Source: Pseudobacteroides cellulosolvens ATCC 35603 = DSM 2933
GTDB taxonomy: Bacteria > Bacillota > Clostridia > Acetivibrionales > DSM-2933
Reading direction: 5' to 3'
Assembly: GCF_001262605.1 (NCBI RefSeq)
Contig: NZ_LGTC01000001.1
Span: 1,474,501 to 1,538,500 of the forward strand
Length of the DNA stretch: 64,000 nt
Below, piece by piece: positions 18,244-26,430 of the stretch. The notes under the pieces were generated by a model. The model saw only the letters and a program-made list of their open reading frames with translations. It was not told where the DNA came from and ran no database searches. How positions within the stretch are numbered: the first letter of the stretch is position 1; every line of letters starts with the position of its first letter. The position numbers were made by a program, and so were the translations under genes.

Positions 18244-18651
18244 TTAAATTGAAACACACATAACATTTAAAGGACATGATTTTACGCAAAGCTCGCACAC
18301 CAGGCACTTTTCCTTATCAAAGGTCAGGCTCCAGTCAGCCTTGTCCATTGAAAGTGCATTTGATGGACATACCGCAGTACAAGCACCGCAATGTATACAA
18401 TCATCTTCCTGCCATATTATAGTCTTTGTGAACAATTTATATTTAATACCCTGTTCCTCTACAAACTTCAGCCCGTTTTCTATATCTTCCTCTTCACCTT
18501 CAATATCAAGTACGAGCTTTCCCATTTTATTCAAGTTTATATCTGCGTGAAGTATATTTATAACCAGATTGAAATCCTTAACGAGGTGATATGTTATTGG
18601 TTTACCTACATCCCCTGCAGGATAAATCAGAGATACCTTAATCTTTTTCAT
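18244..18651 (-). CDS. NIL-domain protein with two [4Fe-4S] clusters
   Basis: A 135-residue protein. Residues 1-75 form a NIL (ligand-binding ACT-like) domain. Two classic 4Fe-4S motifs follow, C-x2-C-x2-C-x3-C at CIHCGACTAVCP and CLVCELCVKSCP. It matches MA1822 of Methanosarcina, which works with the DUF39 protein in homocysteine synthesis, presumably donating electrons. The start overlaps the DUF39 gene by 14 nt, with GGGGGGAATCAA before the ATG, so the two are translationally coupled. Confidence 0.9.
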   Translation of the reverse strand: MKKIKVSLIYPAGDVGKPITYHLVKDFNLVINILHADINLNKMGKLVLDIEGEEEDIENGLKFVEEQGIKYKLFTKTIIWQEDDCIHCGACTAVCPSNALSMDKADWSLTFDKEKCLVCELCVKSCPLNVMCVSI

Positions 18652-19813
18652 TTGATTCCCCCCTAATGTCCAATGTGTTCATCCTGTTTTCTCTTGGGAT
18701 ATTTGAAACAGGCTGGGTTAGTAAAAACTCACCGGTTTTTATTTGCTGCTTCAGAAGCTCGGCAATTTCCCGTGCCTTTTTAAGGCTGGACATTGGTGCT
18801 GTTGGAATAATCCTGCCGTTAATCTCTACGCTGCCGCTCCTAAGCTCAGCATAACTAACACTTTTTATTACAGGTCTTGATCTTTTTTGAACACTGTAAT
18901 CATATATATTTGTAAATATTTCACTATCCCTTATCGTAGTATACTTAAGAATTTCTTCATCCAGTATCGGAATTGGAATACCTATTCCTACAAACATACT
19001 TATACCATACTTTTCAAAAACCGCAGCCCTTATAAATCTCCTGTCCATTTTTTTGATATCACCAATTAATGTCAATGTTCCTGAAGATGCCAAAGGCACA
19101 CCATTTTCCCCTCTGCTTTGCTCAGGGTTGTGCTGAGTACCTTCCCATGCTACATACCCTTGTGCTCCTCCTATGAAAACCCGAGTTCCTATTCCTATAG
19201 TCCTATAGTATGGGTCATTTAAGAGCGGACTTAACTGTCCTGCAGTACTATAAGTAACATTTCCCATCTGCGGAAGGAGAGTCCCCATATACGTGTATAG
19301 TATTTTTTCCGAAGTATTTGTTGCTGCATTATAGTTTTGATAAGCATTTCTCGGATTAAACATAAATGCCTGATTAATGTTGTCTTTATTTATATAAGTT
19401 GTAATTTCCTTTAACGGATAACAGTCAGTACCATAGCTTTCAGCATAGAGCTTAATATCCTTTCCGGATATCAAATCCTCTATAACATGTGCTCCGCCGT
19501 AATCCATTCCTTTTGTTTCTGATAGTTCCGTTGCTCCTATGTAAGCATCTACTGCTGCTATTCCTGCATAAGCCGGAACATCGTTTAACCATACCTTTCC
19601 CATTCTTATTGGTGGATCTGAGTGACCGAAATTTATAAACATGCCGCTTGAGCACATAGGTCCGAAAGTAGCTGTTGTAACAACATCAATTTCCTTTGCT
19701 GCTTTTTGAAGTCCCTTTTCCTCTACAATGCCAATAATTTCATCTGCTGTCACTACTACTGCTTTTCCTGATTTAATCTTTTCATTAATCTCATCAAAAC
19801 TTTTATACCCCAT
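18638..19813 (-). CDS. DUF39/COG1900 homocysteine biosynthesis protein
   Basis: A 391-residue protein beginning MGYKSFDEINEKIKSGKAVV. Cys54 lies in TFGPMCSSGMFINFGH and Cys131 in SYGTDCYPLKE; these two conserved cysteines are thought to carry persulfide sulfur in the archaeal enzyme. The family (MA1821 type) builds homocysteine from aspartate semialdehyde and sulfide without O-acylhomoserine. The CBS domains of some family members are not present. Partner genes lie immediately downstream. The ATG follows AAGAGG. Confidence 0.9.
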   Translation of the reverse strand: MGYKSFDEINEKIKSGKAVVVTADEIIGIVEEKGLQKAAKEIDVVTTATFGPMCSSGMFINFGHSDPPIRMGKVWLNDVPAYAGIAAVDAYIGATELSETKGMDYGGAHVIEDLISGKDIKLYAESYGTDCYPLKEITTYINKDNINQAFMFNPRNAYQNYNAATNTSEKILYTYMGTLLPQMGNVTYSTAGQLSPLLNDPYYRTIGIGTRVFIGGAQGYVAWEGTQHNPEQSRGENGVPLASSGTLTLIGDIKKMDRRFIRAAVFEKYGISMFVGIGIPIPILDEEILKYTTIRDSEIFTNIYDYSVQKRSRPVIKSVSYAELRSGSVEINGRIIPTAPMSSLKKAREIAELLKQQIKTGEFLLTQPVSNIPRENRMNTLDIRGESNEKD

Positions 19814-20395
19814 TATTACATTCCTCTTTTTTAATATAATTATAATAAGTCATGCTTGAAAATACCCTCTATCAACTGATATAACGATATCGGTTCAATA
19901 TCTTTATATATATTATAGGCATCTTATATTAATATTTCAAATTTTTTTTTAGTCAAGATCAAAAAATAACTTCTGCTATCAATTTGCTCATGTGTTGACT
20001 TAACTCATCAACACTCGCGTAGAAATCGAAAGTAATTTTTTAGTCATACTTATTATATACAAAAGCTTTACGCTAATAAGTTTCTATATTTCACAATCCA
20101 ATACAAACGCAGAATATATACACCAGGTTTTGTTAATTCCATCTTTATAGATGTATATTTAATTATTGATGGATGTTGATGTACAATATTGACTCAACGC
20201 ACTTTTTGGAGTAAAATTGGTATGTTAAGGGTATTTTTTCACTAACAATCGCTTCAGTAAATTCAATTTATATACAGATGATTCGTACAAATAAATATAA
20301 TAATGTTTGGAACAAATAGATTTTAAAATAAAATGTGCTATAAAATATTATTATTCTATTTATAGCTTTATTTTTACAATAAGGGAGTTATTTGA
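19814..20395. other. Divergent intergenic region, mostly featureless
   Basis: 582 bp between the DUF39 gene (minus) and the MutS-like gene (plus). It holds repeat copy 2 (19961-20050) and a TATAAT-like hexamer close to the DUF39 start. I looked for SAM-sensing or T-box leaders ahead of the homocysteine genes and found none. 20051-20380 is AT-rich with no recognisable element. Confidence 0.5.
19961..20050 (+). repeat. Structured intergenic repeat, copy 2
   Basis: About 90 bp: AAATAACTTCTGCT, then GCTCAT, the hairpin GTGTTGAC-ttaactc-ATCAACAC, CTCGCG, and AAGTAATTTTTTAGTCAT. Same orientation as the other three copies. Confidence 0.85.
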
Positions 20396-22207
20396 ATGGA
20401 TATGCAATCTACACAGGAACAAATAAGTCTTATTTGGCCAAACGAAGGCAAGACACAAAACCATCACATGACTTATAGCCACGTTATGGTTGAAGACATG
20501 GCTTTAGAAGAGCTGGCAAAAGCCATTAACTTTAACAACAGATCTAAATTCAATGCTCCGGTCCTGATGTCCATGTTCACTGATGATGCTGAAATAATCA
20601 ACTATCGTCTTGAAATAATAGAAGATTTTATCAATAATCCCGAGCTTGCTAGCGAGCTTGAAAACCTTCTACCTATGCTAACAGAGCTTTCCGACATATC
20701 ACCAAGCAAGGGAATCGATGATTCACAGCTTTTAAGAGCTGTCAAACGGTTAGGAGAGCTTGACCTATATGTTAAATGCATACAACAGCTTCATTCAGTT
20801 TTATCAAGCACCAAAAAGAAGATTAAATCAAAAGGTCTTATTAAACTTCAGGAAATGCTTAAAGATATCATAGATGCGACTATATTCAGATCACTTGCTG
20901 AACGTCTTCCAAAGCTGCGTGCAAACTTTGAAGGGCTTTCCAGCGTAACTGTCGGTATCAACTTGGATGCACAGTTAAGACCTGTTGAGGCTACCCTGCT
21001 TTCAATTAACAAGCAAAAATTTAAAGGTGAGCCTTTCTTAGAAAAAATATTTAACAAAAAAAAGAATACTCAGGATTTTACAGGTATTGCAGAACTTCAT
21101 AGCCTTGAAGACACTAATATCAACTGGGGTGTGAATAATGCCAGTGGCTCTGCCTTAAAATTATTTTCCCATAAAAATTCCTATTTAAAGGGCAAGGATC
21201 CCATAAGCAGCATAGCACTTACCCAGACTCTTTTCAATGATCTTAAACCTATACTTGAGAACACAATAAAGCCTATTTCCTCGGAAATAGCTTATTTTAC
21301 AAAAATAAATTCAGGCTTTTTAGCCAAATTGGAACCTGAATTAAGATTCTTTATAGGTTCTGCCAAGTTTATCGCAAGAATCCAGGCTTTAGGGCTTCAT
21401 ATGTGCAGACCGGAAATTGTTTCAAAGGAACAGCGGATATTTAATGTTGAAGGAATATATAATATAAATCTGGCATTAAGTATGCATTATAAACAGCCCT
21501 CAGTATTTTTGACCAGCATGATTGTCACCAATGAAGTAAATTTTGATAATACTGGCCGAATATTTATACTCACTGGTCCTAACAGAGGTGGAAAAACCAC
21601 CTACACCCAGGCAATCGGGCTTACTCAGATTATGGCTCAAATTGGTCTCTATATTCCTGCTTCCAAGGCTAAGATAAGCCCTGTCGATATGATATATACC
21701 CATTTTCCTACAGAAGAAAAACCAGATTCAAACTTAGGAAGGCTTGGTGAAGAGTCCAGACGATTGGAGGAAATATTTAAAAAGGCTACACGTTATAGTC
21801 TTGTTTTATTAAATGAATCCTTGTCCAGCACTAGTGCAGGTGAAAGCTTGTATATAGCAAAAGATATAGTTTGTGCACTAAAGCTATTAGGCGTAAGAGC
21901 AGTGTTTGCAACTCACTTACATGACCTTGCCCTCGATCTGGACTTTTTTAATAAAAACAAGCTTGGCGACAGCAGAGTTATCAGCCTTGTATCAGGTGTA
22001 TACAATGTTGATGACACAATAAAGAACATCAATGAAATCGCCATAAGGACATACAAAATAATTCCTGGTCCTCCTCTTGGAAACAGCTACGCCAGGGATA
22101 TTGCCTCCCGGTTTGGAATTAGCCTTGATAATCTTGTAAAAACTTTGAAGGAAAGAGATGTTATTGATAAAAATGTTGATATAAAAGACTTTAATAAAAA
22201 AAAGTAA
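20396..22207 (+). CDS. MutS-like ATPase lacking the mismatch-recognition domain
   Basis: A 603-residue protein with the MutS core (lever/clamp region about 120-350) and the ABC-type ATPase: Walker A TGPNRGGKTTYTQAIG near residue 393, Walker B VLLNESLSSTS and the C-terminal TGPPLG-like IPGPPLGNSYARDIASRFG. There is no N-terminal mismatch-binding domain with the Phe-x-Glu motif, and no Smr nuclease domain as in MutS2. Such short MutS paralogs are common in Firmicutes; their role in recombination or repair is unproven. AAGGGAG precedes the ATG. Confidence 0.85.
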   Translation: MDMQSTQEQISLIWPNEGKTQNHHMTYSHVMVEDMALEELAKAINFNNRSKFNAPVLMSMFTDDAEIINYRLEIIEDFINNPELASELENLLPMLTELSDISPSKGIDDSQLLRAVKRLGELDLYVKCIQQLHSVLSSTKKKIKSKGLIKLQEMLKDIIDATIFRSLAERLPKLRANFEGLSSVTVGINLDAQLRPVEATLLSINKQKFKGEPFLEKIFNKKKNTQDFTGIAELHSLEDTNINWGVNNASGSALKLFSHKNSYLKGKDPISSIALTQTLFNDLKPILENTIKPISSEIAYFTKINSGFLAKLEPELRFFIGSAKFIARIQALGLHMCRPEIVSKEQRIFNVEGIYNINLALSMHYKQPSVFLTSMIVTNEVNFDNTGRIFILTGPNRGGKTTYTQAIGLTQIMAQIGLYIPASKAKISPVDMIYTHFPTEEKPDSNLGRLGEESRRLEEIFKKATRYSLVLLNESLSSTSAGESLYIAKDIVCALKLLGVRAVFATHLHDLALDLDFFNKNKLGDSRVISLVSGVYNVDDTIKNINEIAIRTYKIIPGPPLGNSYARDIASRFGISLDNLVKTLKERDVIDKNVDIKDFNKKK

Positions 22208-22278
22208 GGCAATCATAATTAACATAAAAACTAGAAAATATTTTACCAAAAGTACTTACTTTTTATATTTGGATATGC

Positions 22279-22284
22279 TATAAT
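22279..22284 (+). promoter_or_regulatory. Promoter -10 element for the c-di-GMP riboswitch RNA
   Basis: TATAAT on the plus strand, about 60 nt before the aptamer. The -35 is weak (TTTATA/TACTTA candidates). Confidence 0.45.
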
Positions 22285-22339
22285 AATATTGAGGTTAAAT
22301 AATTCCCCTACTAACGGGTATAAGGAGATATAAGTAGAA

Positions 22340-22424
22340 CCTTATGAAACAGGGCAAAGTCTTTGAAAGAAGATGACGCAAAGCCGTGGGTCTAAAGCTA
22401 AAAGCTATGATTGCCAGGTCGCCA
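22340..22424 (+). promoter_or_regulatory. Cyclic-di-GMP-I (GEMM-I) riboswitch
   Basis: Conserved class I features in order: ACAGGGCAAAG, a P2 hairpin with GAAA-type loop (TCTTTGAAAGAAGA), GACGCAAAGCC, a P3 arm with the receptor sequence CTAAAGC, then TGCCAGGTCGCC. It is followed by two terminators (22461-22504 and 22530-22555) and no plus-strand gene; the next gene is on the opposite strand. It is therefore an orphan riboswitch or a free regulatory RNA. Confidence 0.87.
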
Positions 22425-22460
22425 TTAAAAGCTTCTGTTTATACTCTTTAAAATAAATTA

Positions 22461-22504
22461 AAGGAAATTAGGTAATATGATATTTCCTTATACCACTTTT
22501 TTTT
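22461..22504 (+). terminator. Riboswitch expression-platform terminator
   Basis: AAGGAAAT/ATTTCCTT stem followed after a short ATACCAC by TTTTTTTT. A 9-codon ATG...TAG reading frame lies across its 3' half, but nothing else supports it as a gene. Confidence 0.75.
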
Positions 22505-22529
22505 AGTAGAGAAAGTTTAAATTGTATTT

Positions 22530-22555
22530 AAAGCACATTTAGATGTGCTTTTTTT
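22530..22555 (+). terminator. Second intrinsic terminator after the orphan riboswitch
   Basis: AAGCACAT-ttag-ATGTGCTT followed by TTTTTTT. A classical strong terminator 26 nt past the first. Confidence 0.9.
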
Positions 22556-22613
22556 GATGTTTAGGAAATTATGGTGTATACTATACTACACCACAATTCA
22601 TAATATATTTATA

Positions 22614-24893
22614 TCATATCAGTATATCATGAGTATAATATCTCTCATTCACATTTTTTATTAAGTCAGATATGTTTTCAATGTAATATAAATAAAGTTC
22701 ATGCAGTGCCCTAGTACATACTGTGTAAAGAAGCCTTCTATCCTCCTCTTTGGAATAATCACTATCCTCAATAGAATTTACTAAAACAGCATCAAATTCA
22801 AGCCCTTTGGCTAGATATGATGGTATTACCACAACACCTCCGCGGTATATCTCATTTTGATTGGAAATGAGGGTTATGTCCACATATGAATTTACAGATT
22901 TATACAATTCTTCGCATTGGCCGGCAGTTTTACAGATAACTGCTATCAGCTTAAAACCCTTTTCTTTTAGATTGATGATATCCTCAGCAATCCTTCTAGA
23001 TGAATTACTTTTATCAACCTTTATAATCCTGGGTTTATCGCCATGTCGGTTTAACTGTTCCAAATTATTTTGGGTATTAAGAATTTCCCTGCAAAAATCC
23101 GCAATCTCTTTGCTTGATCGGTAACTTTTTGTTAATGATATGCTATTAGCATCTTGTGCATTGAACGTTTCAGAGATGGCACCAAAACTTCCTATGTTCA
23201 TGTATCCGTTAACTGATTGATTCAGATCACCCAGTATAGTCATATTGGAATGTTCAAAGGCCTTTTTGATAATTTCATAATGTATGACTGTATAGTCCTG
23301 AGCCTCATCAATAATCACATGTTTTACTGATTTTGTATCACTTACCGTATCAAGTACGGTTTTTAGCAATATAATCGGTGCCACATCCTCATAATTGATT
23401 ATATTCCTTTGCAATTGTCGAATTGTATAATTGGCAATACTTATGAAGCCATCACTTTCCTTTTCATCAACAGGCTTTGCAAAGTTCTCGATATTCCTGA
23501 ATAAATCAATGTATAACAAATAAATATCAAAATATGTCATTTGCATTATATCCACTTTTAGAGGCTCAATTTCTTCCCTAGCTTTACGCTCTGCCAATTT
23601 TTTCTCTTCTTCTGGGAGTGCCTCTTCCTGCAAATTATTTTCCTTAATATAATTATCCAATAGTTCCTTAATTCGTTTTTCTTCATGCTGTTCTAATAGA
23701 TAAAACAGCCTTTGACGCAGTTTTTCCAGCCTTTTTGCAAAGGAAAAATGAAAATAATCTTCCTTAAATGTTCTTAAAATCTCGTCGGCGGATATAATAA
23801 GAGTACCTTTGCAAATCAAGTTTTTAAATTTTGTGCTCATACCATCTTCAATATGTTGCATATATCTTTTTAAGATATTGAGAAACTGCGATGATGCTTT
23901 GAATTTAATAGAGCGTAGCCTTCTTTTATCAAGATTACGTGCCAATATATATTCCATTTGCTGATTCATGGTTTCTATCCTATATCTGGAGTCAAACATG
24001 TTCTCAAAAAAATCAATAAAAGTGCTCCTTCTTATGTTTTCTTCTCCTAATTCAGGTAGAACATTGGAAATATAATCCTCAAACACATGGTTTGGCGAAA
24101 AAACAAGAATATTATCCGATTTCATATTTTCCCTGTATTTATATAACAGATATGCTGCTCTATGAAGTGCAATGGAAGTCTTTCCGCTGCCGGCGGGGCC
24201 CTCTACAATAAGAATCTTGTTTTGACTATTCCTTATTACAGCATTTTGCTCCCTTTGAATACTGGTCACAATAGTCTTCATCCTATTATCCGTGCTTTTC
24301 CCCAAAATGTCTTTGAGCATTTCATCATTTATACTTAAACTGCTGTCAAACATGTAGACAATGTTCATATTTTCAATTTTGTATTGCCTTTTAAGCAGCA
24401 ATTTCCCACCAATTGAGCCTGCAGGACAATCATAGCTGCATTCACCGATTTCATAGTCATAAAACATGCTGGATATTGGTGCCCTCCAGTCATAAACGAG
24501 AATGTCCATATTATTGTTTGTGCTTAATGTATATATTCCAATGTAAATTTTTTCTGCCTCTTCCTCCCCATTTTCAATGAAGTCTACTCTTCCAAAATAC
24601 GGACTTTCATACATCTTTTCAAGCCGGCTTACCTTATCCGTTGATAATTTGTACTTCCGGGCTTGATTATTTAGATCCATTTGATATTGCCACATCTGAG
24701 CAGGTGCTTCGAGGTCAAAGGAATTAGTGGGTGCACATCTTACATCCTCCCACATATTCTTCTGCATTTCTATAGCTTCTTTTTTGTAATTACTTGCAGC
24801 ATTAACCCCATTATTAAGCTGAATACTTATTTCGTTGATAACTCTCCTAAGGTAGTCCTTTTCTAATTCCCATGTGTTTTTATCGGTTATCAT
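22614..24893 (-). CDS. helD: HelD-like UvrD-family ATPase (RNA polymerase recycling)
   Basis: A 759-residue superfamily 1 ATPase. Walker A is GPAGSGKTS at residues 232-240, the DEAQD box lies near residue 530, and SLTKSYRSSKEI and YLAKGLEFDAVLV are other helicase motifs. The N-terminal helical arm and DWRAPISSMFYDYE block before Walker A are the mark of the HelD family, which releases stalled RNA polymerase from DNA. AGGAGG precedes the ATG. It is monocistronic and convergent with the orphan riboswitch. Confidence 0.9.
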   Translation of the reverse strand: MITDKNTWELEKDYLRRVINEISIQLNNGVNAASNYKKEAIEMQKNMWEDVRCAPTNSFDLEAPAQMWQYQMDLNNQARKYKLSTDKVSRLEKMYESPYFGRVDFIENGEEEAEKIYIGIYTLSTNNNMDILVYDWRAPISSMFYDYEIGECSYDCPAGSIGGKLLLKRQYKIENMNIVYMFDSSLSINDEMLKDILGKSTDNRMKTIVTSIQREQNAVIRNSQNKILIVEGPAGSGKTSIALHRAAYLLYKYRENMKSDNILVFSPNHVFEDYISNVLPELGEENIRRSTFIDFFENMFDSRYRIETMNQQMEYILARNLDKRRLRSIKFKASSQFLNILKRYMQHIEDGMSTKFKNLICKGTLIISADEILRTFKEDYFHFSFAKRLEKLRQRLFYLLEQHEEKRIKELLDNYIKENNLQEEALPEEEKKLAERKAREEIEPLKVDIMQMTYFDIYLLYIDLFRNIENFAKPVDEKESDGFISIANYTIRQLQRNIINYEDVAPIILLKTVLDTVSDTKSVKHVIIDEAQDYTVIHYEIIKKAFEHSNMTILGDLNQSVNGYMNIGSFGAISETFNAQDANSISLTKSYRSSKEIADFCREILNTQNNLEQLNRHGDKPRIIKVDKSNSSRRIAEDIINLKEKGFKLIAVICKTAGQCEELYKSVNSYVDITLISNQNEIYRGGVVVIPSYLAKGLEFDAVLVNSIEDSDYSKEEDRRLLYTVCTRALHELYLYYIENISDLIKNVNERYYTHDILI

Positions 24894-25027
24894 CGTATTC
24901 CTCCTGTTTCTATGATACTTCTATGATATACACAATCGCTTCTTAATATAAGTCTGTTATTTAAATTTATCGCATGATATAATTAAACTGGAAGGAACAA
25001 AATCGCAACACCATAATTTCTCAAATA

Positions 25028-25070
25028 GAAAAAGCTGCTGCAAAACAAACTTTGAAGTTGTGCAACAGCC
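25028..25070 (-). terminator. Terminator after the M14 peptidase gene
   Basis: GCTGTTGCA / TGCAGCAGC stem (25061-25069 with 25034-25042) followed by TTTTTC on the minus strand, 13 nt past the stop. Confidence 0.75.
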
Positions 25071-25082
25071 TTTAGAAATAGA

Positions 25083-26366
25083 CTATACCAAAGCACCCAA
25101 TATCAATATTTCTTCATTCTGACGATATATTGTGGGAAATTGAGTAATAGGCACCGGATTGACCCCCAAACCAACCTCAATTGTAAATCCCGGTCTTCTA
25201 AAATCCTGAACAAACCAGTCCTTATAGCCTGCGTATGATGCCTCTGCCGGATTATTGGATATTGCATAACCGCTGACCCTTCCAAAAAGCTCTGCAATGG
25301 TTTGTGTTTCAGGAGGCTCGAGGTTTTGGAACCCATAGTAAATCACCTGCCCTTGGGTATGATAAGCAATAATCAGCCTGAAATTACGGTTCCTTGTAAA
25401 ATTCACCATTGCAGTAGATTCCGGTTCCGATAAAGGTGCAGGTCCACCATAGTCTCTTGGTGCAGGCCCGGTGATCCCTGCTTCAATCTCAAGCTCATGC
25501 TCCTTTTCCCATTCCGCAGGGTAATTAAGATTAATATCAACACCCCTGATATTTGCTTTCCATACGCTCGGAAGCGGACGTCCTGTTCTATTTATCCTTG
25601 CTGCCTCTGCATATGCCGGATTGGTATAGTTCGGCCAGTAATTCACCAGGTCAACTCCATCAGGATTAACCATGGGTACAATATAGATACTTGTCTGCCT
25701 CCATATATTAGGAACATTATATCCTCCTAAAAACCCACCGACAGAAAATGCTCTTGAGAAATTTTCTACAAATTTCATCAACACAGGTGTAGTTATCCAT
25801 TCATTTGCATGATGGGAGGCATTGTAGGAAACCTGCTTTGTGCCTCGTCCCAGTCTTATATAGTATAAATTCTTACCCATAACGCTTCTTCCAGCTACAC
25901 CAATCTCTATGAATGGATACCTTACTCTAAGTCCACGAATCTGCCTTTCCAATATCTCATATGTGTAGTCTATGTCTGTAAAAACAACATCAATTCCATA
26001 CGGTACAATTATCTGCTGACCTATCCTTAATGCATTTGGGTTGATTCCCGGATTGGCAGTCAATATGGCATTTAAGGTTGTATTATACCTTCTTGCAATA
26101 TTATATAATGAATCACCCTGCCTTATTACATATGTGTCATAACCAAGCAAAAGGTTTTCCATAATCGCCCATGTTGCCGGGCCAACAATTCCATCAGGTG
26201 TAAGTCCGTTATTCCTTTGAAAGGCTATAACTGCCTGCCTTGTATTATTCCCAAAAACTCCGTCAACCGCATCAATGCCATAACCAATCCTTCTTAAAAG
26301 GCTTTGAATCAGTTTTACATTTGGCCCTGTCGAGCCTAATCTTAATATTTCCATTATAATTACCAT
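25083..26366 (-). CDS. M14 peptidase with PG-binding and LysM domains
   Basis: 427 residues from the chosen ATG (TAGGAATTG upstream). Order: peptidoglycan-binding domain about 5-70 (LGSTGPNVKLIQSLLRRIG, DGIVGPATW), LysM about 75-122 (YVIRQGDSLYNIARRYN), then an M14 zinc carboxypeptidase domain with the zinc site HHANEW near residue 200 and PMVNPDGVDLVNY. It resembles gamma-D-glutamyl-L-diamino acid endopeptidase I of Lysinibacillus sphaericus, a spore wall enzyme. No signal peptide is seen, which fits action in the mother cell or spore rather than Sec export. Own terminator follows. Confidence 0.9.
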   Translation of the reverse strand: MVIIMEILRLGSTGPNVKLIQSLLRRIGYGIDAVDGVFGNNTRQAVIAFQRNNGLTPDGIVGPATWAIMENLLLGYDTYVIRQGDSLYNIARRYNTTLNAILTANPGINPNALRIGQQIIVPYGIDVVFTDIDYTYEILERQIRGLRVRYPFIEIGVAGRSVMGKNLYYIRLGRGTKQVSYNASHHANEWITTPVLMKFVENFSRAFSVGGFLGGYNVPNIWRQTSIYIVPMVNPDGVDLVNYWPNYTNPAYAEAARINRTGRPLPSVWKANIRGVDINLNYPAEWEKEHELEIEAGITGPAPRDYGGPAPLSEPESTAMVNFTRNRNFRLIIAYHTQGQVIYYGFQNLEPPETQTIAELFGRVSGYAISNNPAEASYAGYKDWFVQDFRRPGFTIEVGLGVNPVPITQFPTIYRQNEEILILGALV

Positions 26367-26430
26367 AGAATTCAATTCCTATTATATTCTATTATAATGG
26401 ACTATAAAATGTGGCTGTCTATATCTTACA

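Noticed and set aside
18116..18307. Upstream extension of the UPF0280 ORF
   Set aside because: It crosses a repeat copy and overlaps the ferredoxin gene; family members start near MYEKRIYRDSF at 18115.
19814..20395. SAM or T-box riboswitch ahead of the homocysteine genes
   Set aside because: No conserved core or terminator was found on the minus strand before 19813.
22474..22503. 9-codon ORF inside the riboswitch terminator
   Set aside because: The SD-like sequence is part of the terminator stem and no conservation can be judged; kept only as a remark.
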